From Sabellastarte sp. h YS-2021 (lineage: Eukaryota > Annelida > Polychaeta > Sabellida > Sabellidae), in the NCBI GenBank assembly GCA_964017235.1, contig OZ024935.1, forward strand, positions 86,519,052 to 86,583,051: 64,000 nt of DNA, written 5' to 3'. A model generated the notes under the pieces. It was given only the letters and a program-made list of their open reading frames with translations. It searched no databases and was not told where the DNA came from. Below are positions 28,955 to 41,902 of this stretch, piece by piece; within the stretch, counting starts at the first letter, position 1, and each line of letters begins with the position of its first letter. A program made the position numbers and the translations under genes.

Positions 28955-31745
28955 GATTGAACTTTGATAATCAGTGAAATATTGTGAGCAATATTTATGT
29001 GGACAGCTTGTAATCAACACAATATACCAAAATTAAGATACTTAGCTCTCAATCTAACTATGTCAAACTGTTTCAATTATAGAACATTTGTGATTGAGTA
29101 AGTAAGAGTTAAAAATTTTGGTGCATAAACACATTGGTGTCACAAAGTAAGCAAACCCAATCATAGACTGATTTTATACAATTTTTATATTGGTGTTGTG
29201 ACAGAGAAACATTATACTAAACTTAACCTTCTAAGCATTGCATAATATATCCTACTTGCCTTTCAATTATTAGTAAAGTATAGTGAACAATATCTATACT
29301 GAGGTCCCGTAATTGATAAAATAAAAGTAACTTCTTAAGCACCCCAGCCAAAATATTGAAGCTTCTAAAGTTATTTTAAAAGTGATTTTTGTCAGATTAT
29401 AAGTGAATCTTCATAAACAGTTACTAAAGTGGAGTCCTTGAAGGTACATACTAGATCTAAATAAAGACACAGAGCATCCCTTCAAAATAGGTCAACTTGG
29501 AACAACCAAAGAAATCCGAATATTGACTCAGTTTATACAATTTTGAACATGGGGATGTTAGGAGCAAAATATGGACCAAAATAACCTCTTAAGAGCCAAA
29601 CAAGAAATGTAACACATATGGATTGAACTTTGATAATCAGTGAAATATTGTGAGCAATATTTATGTGGACAGCTTTTAATCAACACAATATACCAAAATT
29701 AAGATGCTTAGCTCTCAATCTACCTATGTCAAACTGTTTCAATTATTGAACATTGGTGATTGAGCAAAGTAAGAGTTTAAAATTTTAGTGAATAAACACA
29801 TTGGTGTCACAAAGTAAGCAAATCCAATCATAGACTCATTTTATACAATTTTTATCCTGGCGTTGTGACAGAGAAACATTATACCAAACTTAACCTTCTA
29901 AGCATTGCACAATATATCCTACTTGCCCTTCAATTATTCTTGAAGTAGAGTAAACAATATCTATACTGAGGTCCCGCAATCGACAAAATAAAAGTAACTT
30001 CTTAAGCACCCCAGCCAAAATATTGAAGTTTCTAAAGTTATTTTAAAAGTGATTTTTGTCAGATTATAAGTGAATCTTGATGAACAGTTACTATAGTGGA
30101 GTCCTTGAAGGTACATACTAGATCTAAATAAAGACACAGAGCATCCCTTCAAAATAGGCCGACTTGGAACAGGCAAAGAAATCTGACTATTGACTCAGTT
30201 TATACAATTTTGAACCTGGGGCTGTTAGCAGCAAAATATGGACCAAAATGACCTCTTAAGAGCCCCACAAGAAATGTAACATATATGCATTGAACTTTTA
30301 TAATCAGTGAAATATTGTGAGCAATATTTATGTGGACAGCTTTTAATCAACACAATATACCAAAATTAAGATATTTAGCTCTCAATCTAACTATGTCAAA
30401 CTGTTTCAATTATTGAACATTTGTGATGGAGTAAGTAAGAGTTTAAAATTTTAGTGCATAAACACATTGGTGTCACAAAGTAAGCAAATCCAATCATAGA
30501 CTCATTTATACAATTTTTATCCTGGAGTTGTGACAGAGAAACATTATACCAAACTTAACCTTCTAAGCATTGCACAATATATCCTACATGCCTGTCAATT
30601 ATTAGTAAAGTATAGTAAACAATATCTATACATACATCAACACATTGGTGTCACAAAGTAAGCAAATCCAATCATAGACTCATTTTATACAATTTTTATC
30701 CTGGAGTTGTGACAGAGAAACATTATACCAAACTTAACCTTCTAAGCATTGCACAATATATCCTACTTGCCTGTCAATTATTAGTAAAGTATAGTAAACA
30801 ATATCTATACTGAGTTTCCGCAATCGACAAAATGAAAGTAACTTCTTAAGCACCTCAGCCAAAACATTGAAGCTTCTAAAGTTATTTTAAAAGTGATTTT
30901 TGTCAGATTATAAGTGAATCTTCATGAACAGTTACTAAAGTGGAGTCCTTGAAGGTACATACTAGATCTAAATAAAGACACAGAGCATCCCTTCAAAATA
31001 GGTCAACTTGGAACAACCAAAGAAATCCGAATATTGACTCAGTTTATACAATTTTGAACATGGGGATGTTAGGAGCAAAATATGGACCAAAAAAACCTCT
31101 TAAGAGCCCCACAAGAAATGTAACATATATGGATTGAACTTTGATAATCAGTGAAATATTGTGAGCAATATTTATGTGGACAGCTTTTAATCAACACAAT
31201 ATACCAAAATTAACATACTTAGCTCTCAATCTACCTATGTCAAGCTGTTTCAGTTATTGAACATTTGTGATTGAGTAAAGCAAGAGTTTAAAATTTTAGT
31301 GAATAAACACATTGGTGTCACAAAGTAAGCAAATCTAATCATAGACTCATTTTATACAATTTTTATCCTGGCGTTGTGACAGAGAAACATTATACCAAAC
31401 TTAACCTTCTAAGCATTGCACAATATATCCTACTTGCCTAGTCAATTATTAGTAAAGTATAGTGAACAATATCTATACTGAGGTCCCGCAATCGACAAAA
31501 TAAAAGTAACTTCTTAAGCACCCCAGCCAAAACATTGAAGCTTCTAAAGTCATTTTAAAAGTGATTTTTGTGAGATTAAAAGTGAATCTTGATGAACAGT
31601 TACTAAAGTGGAGTCCTTGAAGGTACATACTAGATCTAAATAAAGACACAGAGCATCCCCTCAAAATGGGCCGACTTGGAACAGGCAAAGAAATCCGACT
31701 ATTGACTCAGTTTATACAGTTTTGAACCTGGGGCTGTTAGGAGTG
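28955..31745. repeat. Monomers inside the 4,354-bp repeat period
   Basis: Units lie at 29299, 29966, 30810 and 31478. Those at 29966, 30810 and 31478 correspond to 23076, 23920 and 24588 (offset 6890), so this stretch is a further copy of part of the 3,023-bp unit. The unit at 29299 is a looser relative, with CTTCATAAACAG and AGCCAAACAAG changes. Confidence 0.8.
30632..30810. repeat. Extra half-B block, copy 8 (junction variant)
   Basis: The junction reads TATACATACATC, a single G-to-A change from the common form. It lies in the stretch that copies part of the 3,023-bp unit. Confidence 0.9.
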
Positions 31746-33308
31746 AAATATGGACCAAAATGACCTCTTAAGAGCCCCACAAGAAATGTAACATATGCAT
31801 TGAAGTTTTATAATCAGTGAAATATTGTGAGCAATATTTATGTGGACAGCTTTTAATCAACACAATATACCAAAATTAAGATACTTAGCTCTCAATCTAA
31901 CTATGTCAAACTGTTTCAATTATTGAACATTTGTGATTGAGTAAGTAAGAGTTAAAAATTTTGGTGCATAAACACATTGGTGTCACAAAGTAAGCAAATC
32001 CAATCATAGACTGATTTTATACAGTTTTTATCCTGGCGTTGTGACAGAGAAACATTATACCAAACTTAAAGTTCTAAGCATTGCACAATATATCCTACTT
32101 GCCTAGTCAATTATTAGTAAAGTATAGAGAACAATATCTACACTGAGGTCCCGCAATCGACAAAATAAAAGTAACTTCTTAAGCACCCCAGCCAAAACAT
32201 TGAAGCTTCTAAAGTCATTTTAAAAGTGATTTTTATCAAATTAAAAGTGAATCTTGATGAACAGTTACTAAAGTGGAGTCCTTGAAGGTACATACTAGAT
32301 CTAAATAAAGACACAGAGCATCCCCTCAAAATGGGCCGACTTGGAACAGGCAAAGAAATCCGACTATTGACTCAGTTTATACAGTTTTGAACCTGGGGCT
32401 GTTAGGAGTGAAATATGGACCAAAATGACCTCTTAAGAGCCCCATAAGAAATGTAACATATATGCATTGAACTTTTATAATCAGTGAAATATTGTGAGCA
32501 ATATTTATATGGACAGCTTTTAATCAACACAATATACCAAAATTAAGATACTTAGCTCTCAATCTAACTATGTCAAACTGTTTCAATTATTGAACATTTG
32601 TGATGGAGTAAGTAAGAGTTTAAAATTTTAGTGCATAAACACATTGGTGTCACAAAGTAAGCAAATCCAATCATAGACTCATTTATACAATTTTTATCCT
32701 GGAGTTGTGACAGAGAAACATTATACCAAACTTAACCTTCTAAGCATTGCACAATATATCCTACTTGCCTGTCAATTATTAGTAAAGTATAGTAAACAAT
32801 ATCTATACATGCATCAACACATTGGTGTCACAAAGTAAGCAAATCCAATCATAGACTCATTTTATACAATTTTTATCCTGGGGTTGTGACAGAGAAACAT
32901 TATACCAAACTTAAACTTCTAAGCATTGCACAATATATCCTACTTGCCTGTCAATTATTAGTAAAGTGTAGTAAACAATATCTATACTGAGGTCCCGCAA
33001 TCGACAAAATAAAAGTAGCTTCTTAAGCACCCCAGCCAAAACATTGAAGCTTCTAAAGTCATTTTAAAAGTGATTTTTGTCAGATTAAAAGTGAATCTTG
33101 ATGAACAGTTACTAAAGTGGAGTCCTTGAAGGTACATACTAGATCTAAATAAAGACACAGAGCATCCCTTCAAAATAGGTCAACTTGGAACAACCAAAGA
33201 AATCCAACTATTGACTCAGTTTATACAATTTTGAACCCGGGGCTGTTATGAGCAAAATGTGGACCAAAATAACCTCTTAAGATCCCCACAAGAAATGTAA
33301 CATATATG
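31746..33308. repeat. 4,354-bp repeat, second matching segment
   Basis: Units at 32143 and 32987 are the partners of 27789 and 28633. The last extra ~179-bp block of the window lies here. To the right the array contains only normal-length monomers. Confidence 0.85.
32809..32987. repeat. Extra half-B block, copy 9 (rightmost)
   Basis: This is the 4,354-bp counterpart of the block at 28455. No such block follows in the remaining 31 kb. Confidence 0.9.
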
Positions 33309-36300
33309 CATTGAACTTTTATAATCAGTGAAATATTGTGAGCAATATTTATGTGGACAGCTTTTAATCAACACAATATACCAAAATTAAGATACTTAGC
33401 TCTCAATCTAACTATGTCAAACTGTTTCAATTATTGAACATGTGTGATTGAGTAAGCAAGGGTTTAAAATTTTGGCGCATAAACACATTGGTGTCACAAA
33501 GTAAGCAAATCCAATCATAGACTCATTTTATACAATTTTTATCCTGGAGTTGTGACAGAGAAACATTATACCAAACTTAACCTTCTAAGCATTGCACAAT
33601 ATATCCTACTTGCCTGTCAATTATTAGTAAAGTATAGTAAACAATATCTATACTGACGTCCCGCAATAGACAAAATAAAAGTAACTTCTTAAGCACCCCA
33701 GCCAAAACATTGAAGCTTCTAAAGTTATTTTAAAAGTGATTTTTGTCAGATTATAAGTGATTCTTGATGAACAGTTACTATAGTGGAGTCCTTGAAGGTA
33801 CATACTAGATCTAAATAAAGACACAGAGCATCCCTTCAAAATAGGTCAACTTGGAGCAACCAAAGAAATCCAACTATTGACTCAGTTTATACAATTTTGA
33901 ACCTGGGGCTGCTAGGAGAAAATATGGACCAAAATGACCTCTTAAGAGCCCCACAAGAAATGTAACATATATGCATTGAAGTTTTATAATCAGTGAAATG
34001 TTGTGAGCAATATTTATGTGGACAGCTTTTAATCAACACAATATACCAAAATTAAGATACTTAGCTCTCAATGTAACTATGTCAAACTGTTTCAATTATT
34101 GAACATTTGTGATTGAGTAAGTAAGACTTAAAAATTTTCGTGCATAAACACATTGGTGTCACAAAGTAAGCAAATCCAATCATAGACTGATTTTATACAA
34201 TTTTTATCCTGGCGTTGTGACAGAGAAACATTATACCAAACTTAACCTTCTAAGCATTGCTCAATATATCCTACTTGCCTAGTCAATTATTAGTAAAGTA
34301 TAGAGAACAATATCTACACTGAGGTCCCACAATCGACAAAATAAAAGTAACTTCTTAAGCACCCCAGCCAAAACATTGAAGCTTCTAAAGTCATTTTAAA
34401 AGTGAGTTTTGTCAGATTAAAAGTGAATCTTGATGAACAGTTACTAAAGTGGAGTCCTTGAAGGTACATACTTGATCTAAATAAAGACACAGAGCATCCC
34501 TTCAAAATAGGTCAAATTGGAACAACCAAAGAAATCCAACTATTGACTCAGTTTATACAATTTTGAACCTGGGGCTGTTGGGAGCAAAATATGGACCAAA
34601 ATGACCTCTTAAGAGCCCCACAAGAAATGTAGCATATATGCATTGAAGTTTTATAATCAGTGAAATATTGTGAGCAACATTTATGTGGACAGCTTTTAAT
34701 CAACACAATATACCAAAATTAAGATACTTAGCTCTCAATCTAACTAGGTCAAACTGTTTCAATTATTGAACATTTGTGATTGAGTAAGTAAGAGTTAAAA
34801 ATTTTGGTGCATAAACACATTGGTGTCACAAAGTAAGCAAACCCAATCATAGACTGATTTTATACAATTTTTATCCTGGCGTTGTGACAGAGAAACATTA
34901 TACCAAACTTAACCTTCTAAGCATTGCACAATATATCCTACTTGCCTAGTCAATTATTAGTAAAGTATAGAGAACAATATCTACACTGAGGTCCCGCAAT
35001 CGACAAAATAAAAGTAACTTCTTAAGCACCCCAGCCAAAACATAGAAGCTTCTAAAGTCATTTTTAAAGTGATTTTTGTCAGATTAAAAGTGAATCTTGA
35101 TGAACAGTTACTAAAGTGGAGTCCTTGAAGGTACATACTAGATCTAAATAAAGACACAGAGCATCCCTTCAAAATAGGTCAACTTGGAACAACCAAAGAA
35201 ATCCGACTATTGACTCAGTTTATACAATTTTGAACCTGGGGCTGTTAGCAGCAAAATATGGACCAAAATGACCTCTTAAGAGCCCCACAAGAAATGTAGC
35301 ATATATGCATTGAACTTTTATAATCAGTGAAATATTGTGAGCAATATTTATGTGGACAGCTTTTAATCAACACAATATACCAAAATTAAGATACTTGGCT
35401 CTCAATCTAACTATGTCAAACTGTTTCAATTATTGAACATGTGTGATTGAGTAAGCAAGAGTTTAAAATTTTGGTGCATAAACACATTGGTGTCACAAAG
35501 TAAGCAAATTCAATCATAGACTCATTTTATACAATTTTTATCCTGGAGTTGTGACAGAGAAACATTATACCAAACTTAACCTTCTAAGCATTGCACAATA
35601 TATCCTACTTGCCTGTCAATTATTAGTAAAGTATAGTAAACAATATCTATACTGAGGTCCCGCAATCGACAAAATAAAAGTAACTTCTTAAGCACCCCAG
35701 CCAAAACATTGAAGCTTCTAAAGTTATTTTAAAAGTGATTTTTGTCAGATTATAAGTGATTCTTGATGAACAGTTACTATAGTGGAGTCCTTGAAGGTAC
35801 ATACTAGATCTAAATAAAGACACAGAGCATCCCTTTAAAATAGGTCAACTTGGAACAACCAAAGAAATCCAACTATTGACTCAGTTTATACAATTTAAAA
35901 CCTGGGGCTGTTAGGAGTAAAATATGGACCAAAATGACCTCTTAAGAGCCCCACAAGAAATGTAACATATATGCATTGAAGTTTTATAATCAGTGAAATG
36001 TTGTGAGCAATATTTATGTGGACAACTTTTAATCAACAAAATATACCAAAATTAAGATACTTAGCTCTCAATGTAACTATGTCAAACTGTTTCAATTATT
36101 GAACATTTGTGATTGAGTAAGTAAGACTTAAAAATTTTCGTGCATAAACACATTGGTGTCACAAAGTAAGCAAACCCAATCATAGACTGATTTTATACAA
36201 TTTTTATCCTGGCGTTGTGACAGAGAAACATTATACCAAACTTAACCTTCTAAGCATTGCTCAATATATCCTACTTGCCTAGTCAATTATTAGTAAAGTA

Positions 36301-38570
36301 TAGAGAACAATATCTACACTGAGGTCCCGCAATCGACAAAATAAAAGTAACTTCTTAAGCACCCCAGCCAAAACATTGAAGCTTCTAAAGTCATTTTAAA
36401 AGTGAGTTTTGTCAGATTAAAAGTGAATCTTGATGAACAGTTACTAAAGTGGAGTCCTTGAAGGTACATACTAGATCTAAATAAAGACACAGAGCAACCC
36501 TTCAAAATAGGTCAACTTGGAACAACCAAAGAAATCCAACTATTGACTCAGTTTATACAATTTTGAACCTGGGGCTGTTGGGAGCAAAATATGGACCAAA
36601 ATGACCTCTTAAGAGCCCCACAAGAAATGTAGCATATATGCATTGAAGTTTTATAATCAGTGAAATATTGTGAGCAACATTTATGTGGACAGCTTTTAAT
36701 CAACACAATATAACAAAATTAAGATACTTAGCTCTCAATCTAACTATGTCAAACTGTTTCAATTATTGAACATTTGTGATTGAGTAAGTAAGAGTTTAAA
36801 ATTTTGGTGCATAAACACATTTGTGTCACAAAGTAAGCAAACCCAATCATAGACTGATTTTATACAATTTTTATCCTGGCGTTGTGACAGAGAAACATTT
36901 TACCAAACTTAACCTTCTAAGCATTGCACAATATATCCTACTTGCCTATTCAATTATTAGTAAAGTATAGAGAACAATATCTACACTGAGGTCCCGCAAT
37001 CGACAAAATAAAAGTAACTTCTTAAGCACCCCAGCCAAAACATAGAAGCTTCTAAAGTCATTTTTAAAGTGATTTTTGTCAGATTAAAAGTGAATCTTGA
37101 TGAACAGTTACTAAAGTGGAGTCCTTGAAGGTACATACTAGATCTAAATAAAGACACAGAGCATCCCTTCAAAATAGGTCAACTTGGAACAACCAAAGAA
37201 ATCCGACTATTGACTCAGTTTATACAATTTTGAACCTGGGGCTGTTAGCAGCAAAATATGGACCAAAATGACCTCTTAAGAGCCCCACAAGAAATGTAGC
37301 ATATATGCATTGAACTTTTATAATCAGTGAAATATTGTGAGCAATATTTATGTGGACAGCTTTTAATCAACACAATATACCAAAATTAAGATACTTAACT
37401 CTCAATCTAACTATGTCAAACTGTTTCAATTATTGAACATGTGTGATTGAGTAAGCAAGAGTTTAAAATTTTGGTGCATAAACACATTGGTGTCACAAAG
37501 TAAGCAAATCCAATCATAGACTCATTTTATACAATTTTTATCCTGGAGTTGTGACAGAGAAACATTATACCAAACTTAACCTTCTAAGCATTGCACAATA
37601 TATCCTACTTGCCTGTCAATTATTAGTAAAGTATAGTAAACAATATCTATACTGAGTTCCCGCAATCAACAAAATAAAAGTAACTTCTTAAGCACCCCAG
37701 CCAAAACATTGAAGCTTCTAAAGTTATTTTAAAAGTGATTTTTGTCAGATTATAAGTGATTCTTGATGAACAGTTACTATAGTGGAGTCCTTGAAGGTAC
37801 ATACTAGATCGAAATAAAGACACAGAGCATCCCTTCAAAATAGGTCAACTTGGAACAACCAAAGAAATCCAACTATTGACTCAGTTTATACAATTTTGAA
37901 CCTGGGGCTGTTAGGAGCAAAATATGGACCAAAATGACCTCTTAAGAGCCCCACAAGAAATGTAACATATATGCATTGAAGTTTTATAATCAGTGAAATG
38001 TTGTGAGCAATATTTATGTGGACAACTTTTAATCAACACAATATACCAAAATTAAGATACTTAGCTCTCAATGTAACTATGTCAAACTGTTTCAATTATT
38101 GAACATTTGTGATTGAGTAAGTAAGACTTAAAAATTTTCGTGCATAAACACATTGGTGTCACAAAGTAAGCAAACCCAATCATAGACTGATTTTATACAA
38201 TTTTTATCCTGGCGTTGTGACAGAGAAACATTATACCAAACTTAACCTTCTAAGCATTGCTCAATATATCCTACTTGCCTAGTCAATTATTAGTAAAGTA
38301 TAGAGAACAATATCTACACTGAGGTCCCGCAATCGACAAAATAAAAGTAACTTCTTAAGCACCCCAGCCAAAACATTGAAGCTTCTAAAGTCATTTTAAA
38401 AGTGAGTTTTGTCAGATTAAAAGTGAATCTTGATGAACAGTTACTAAAGTGGAGTCCTTGAAGGTACATACTAGATCTAAATAAAGACACAGAGCATCCC
38501 TTCAAAATAGGTCAACTTGGAACAACCAAAGAAATCCAACTATTGACTCAGTTTATACAATTTTGAACCT
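33309..38570. repeat. 2.0-kb trimer HOR (types A-B-C)
   Basis: Units at 33653 (A), 34319 (B), 34986 (C), 35652 (A), 36319 (B), 36986 (C), 37652 (A) and 38319 (B) repeat at 1,999-2,000 bp. A reads ATTATAAGTGATTC and AAATGTTG. B reads AAGTGAGTTTTGTC and CAACATTT. C reads ACATAGAAGC and CATTTTTAAAG. The unit order is strict, but each copy has private changes, such as GCAATAGAC at 33670 and GAGCAACCC near 36495. Confidence 0.88.
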
Positions 38571-41042
38571 GGGGCTGTTGGGAGCAAAATATGGACCAAA
38601 ATGACCTCTTAAGAGCCCCACAAGAAATGTAACATATATGCATTGAAGTTTTATAATCAGTGAAATATTGTGAGCAATATTTATGTGGACAGCTTTTAAT
38701 CAACACAATATACCAAAATTAAGATACTTAGCTCTCAATCTAACTATGTCAAACTGTTTCAATTATTGAACATGTGTGATTGAGTAAGCAAGGGTTTAAA
38801 ATTTTGGCGCATAAACACATTGGTGTCACAAAGTAAGCAAATCCAATCATAGACTCATTTTATACAATTTTTATCCTGGAGTTGTGACAGAGAAACATTA
38901 TACCAAACTTAACCTTCTAAGCATTGCACAATATATCCTACTTGCCTGTCAATTATTAGTAAAGTATAGTAAACAATATCTATACTGAGGTCCCGCAATC
39001 GACAAAATAAAAGTAACTTCTTAAGCACCCCAGCCAAAACATTGAAGCTTCTAAAGTTATTTTAAAAGTGATTTTTGTCAGATTATAAGTGATTCTTGAT
39101 GAACAGTTACTATAGTGGAGTCCTTGAAGGTACATACTAGATCTAAATAAAGACACAGAGCATCCCTTCAAAATAGGTCAACTTGGAACAACCAAAGAAA
39201 TCCAACTATTGACTCAGTTTATACAATTTTGAGCCTGGGGCTGCTAGGAGAAAATATGGACCAAAATGACCTCTTAAGAGCCCCACAAGAAATGTAACAT
39301 ATATGCATTGAAGTTTTATAATCAGTGAAATGTTGTGAGCAATATTTATGTGGACAGCTTTTAATCAACACAATATACCAAAATTAAGATACTTAGCTCT
39401 CAATTTAACTATGTCAAACTGTTTCAATTATTGAACATTTGTGATTGAGTAAGTAAGACTTAAAAATTTTCGTGCATAAACACATTGGTGTCACAAAGTA
39501 AGCAAATCCAATCATAGACTGATTTTATACAATTTTTATCCTGGCGTTGTGACAGAGAAACATTATACCAAACTTAACCTTCTAAGCATTGCTCAATATA
39601 TCCTACTTGCCTAGTCAATTATTAGTAAAGTATAGAGAACAATATCTACACTGAGGTCCCTCAATCGACAAAATAAAAGTAACTTCTTAAGCACCCCAGC
39701 CAAAACATTGAAGCTTCTAAAGTCATTTTAAAAGTGAGTTTTGTCAGATTAAAAGTGAATCTTGATGAACAGTTACTAAAGTGGAGTCCTTGAAGGTACA
39801 TACTAGATCTAAATAAAGACACAGAGCATCCCTTCAAAATAGGTCAACTTGGAACAACCAAAGAAATCCAACTATTGACTCAGTTTATACAATTTTGAAC
39901 CTGGGGTTGTTAGGAGCAAAATATGGACCAAAATGACCTCTTAAGAGCCCCATAAGAAATGTAGCATATATGCATTAAAGTTTTATAATCAGTGAAATAT
40001 TGTGAGCAACATTTATGTGGACAGCTTTTAATCAACACAATATACCAAAATTAAGATACTTAGCTCTCAATCTAACTAGGTGAAACTGTTTCAATTATTG
40101 AACATTTGTGATTGAGTAAGTAAGAGTTAAAAATTTTGGTGCATAAACACATTGGTGTCACAAAGTAAGCAAACCCAATCATAGACTGATTTTATACAAT
40201 TTTTATCCTGGCGTTGTGACAGAGAAACATTATACCAAACTTAACCTTCTAAGCATTGCACAATATATCCTACTTGCCTAGTCAATTATTAGTAAAGTAT
40301 AGAGAACAATATCTACACTGAGGTCCCGCAATCGAGAAAATAAAAGTAACTTCTTAAGCACCCCAGCCAAAACATTGAAGCTTCTAAAGTTATTTTAAAA
40401 GTGATTTTTGTCAGATTATAAGTGATTCTTGATGAACAGTTACTATAGTGGAGTCCTTGAAGGTACATACTAGATCTAAATAAAGACACAGAGCATCCCT
40501 TTAAAATAGGTCAACTTGGAACAACCAAAGAAATCCAACTATTGACTCAGTTTATACAATTTTGAACCTGGGGCTGTTAGGAGCAAAATATGGACCAAAA
40601 TGACCTCTTAAGAGCCCCACAAGAAATGTAACATATATGCATTAAAGTTTTATAATCAGTGAAATGTTGTGAGCAATATTTATGTGGACAACTTTTAATC
40701 AACACAATATACCAAAATTAAGATACTTAGCTCTCAATGTAACTATGTCAAACTGTTTCAATTATTGAACATTTGTGATTGAGTAAGTAAGATTTAAAAA
40801 TTTTCGTGCATAAACACATTGGTGTCACAAAGTAAGCAAACCCAATCATAGACTGATTTTATACAATTTTTATCCTGGCGTTGTGACAGAGAAACATTAT
40901 ACCAAACTTAACCTTCTAAGCATTGCTCAATATATCCTACTTGCCTAGTCAATTATTAGTAAAGTATAGAGAACAATATCTACACTGAGGTCCCGCAATC
41001 GACAAAATAAAAGTAACTTCTTAAGCACCCCAGCCAAAACAT
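38571..41042. repeat. 3,332-bp five-monomer repeat, first matching segment
   Basis: Units at 38985, 39651 and 40318 match 42317, 42983 and 43650 with offset 3332. The match begins in GGGGCTGTTGGGAG (38571/41903). It includes the rare variants AAGGGTTTAAAATTTTGGCGC, GGTCCCTCAATCG and AATCGAGAAAAT. It ends at 41042/44374, where the C-type ACATAGAAGC faces the B-type ACATTGAAGC. Confidence 0.87.
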
Positions 41043-41902
41043 AGAAGCTTCTAAAGTCATTTTTAAAGTGATTTTTGTCAGATTAAAAGTGAATCTTGAT
41101 GAACAGTTACTAAAGTGGAGTCCTTGAAGGTACATACTAGATCTAAATAAAGACACAGAGCATCCCTTCAAAATAGGTCAACTTGGAACAACCAAAGAAA
41201 TCCGACTATTGACTCAGTTTATACAATTTTGAACCTGGGGCTGTTAGCAGCAAAATATGGACCAAAATGACCTCTTAAGAGCCCCACAAGAAATGTAGCA
41301 TATATGCATTGAACTTTTATAATCAGTGAAATATTGTGAGCAATATTTATGTGGACAGCTTTTAATCAACACAATATACCAAAATTAAGATACTTAACTC
41401 TCAATCTAACTATGTCAAACTGTTTCAATTATTGAACATGTGTGATTGAGTAAGCAAGAGTTTAAAATTTTGGTGCATAAACACATTGGTGTCACAAAGT
41501 AAGCAAATCCAATCATAGACTCATTTTATACAATTTTTATCCTGGAGTTGTGACAGAGAAACATTATACCAAACTTAACCTTCTAAGCATTGCACAATAT
41601 ATCCTACTTGCCTGTCAATTATTAGTAAAGTATAGTAAACAATATCTATACTGAGTTCCCGCAATCGACAAAATAAAAGTAACTTCTTAAGCACCCCAGC
41701 CAAAACATTGAAGCTTCTAAAGTTATTTTAAAAGTGATTTTTGTCAGATTATAAGTGATTCTTGATGAACAGTTACTATAGTGGAGTCCTTGAAGGTACA
41801 TACTAGATCTAAATAAAGACACAGAGCATCCCTTCAAAATAGGTCAACTTGGAACAACCAAAGAAATCCAACTATTGACTCAGTTTATACAATTTTGAAC
41901 CT
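41043..41902. repeat. C-A pair copied from the A-B-C trimer
   Basis: The units at 40985 and 41651 match 36986 and 37652 with offset 3999. They share the rare TACTTAACTCTC (37396 and 41395) and GAGTTCCCGC. So the five-monomer unit was built by joining a trimer-derived pair to three new units. Confidence 0.82.

Noticed and set aside
20719-32987. Transposon insertions explaining the 844- to 1,023-bp units
   Set aside because: The extra sequence is entirely monomer sequence (the first part of half B). There are no terminal inverted repeats, target-site duplications or foreign bases.
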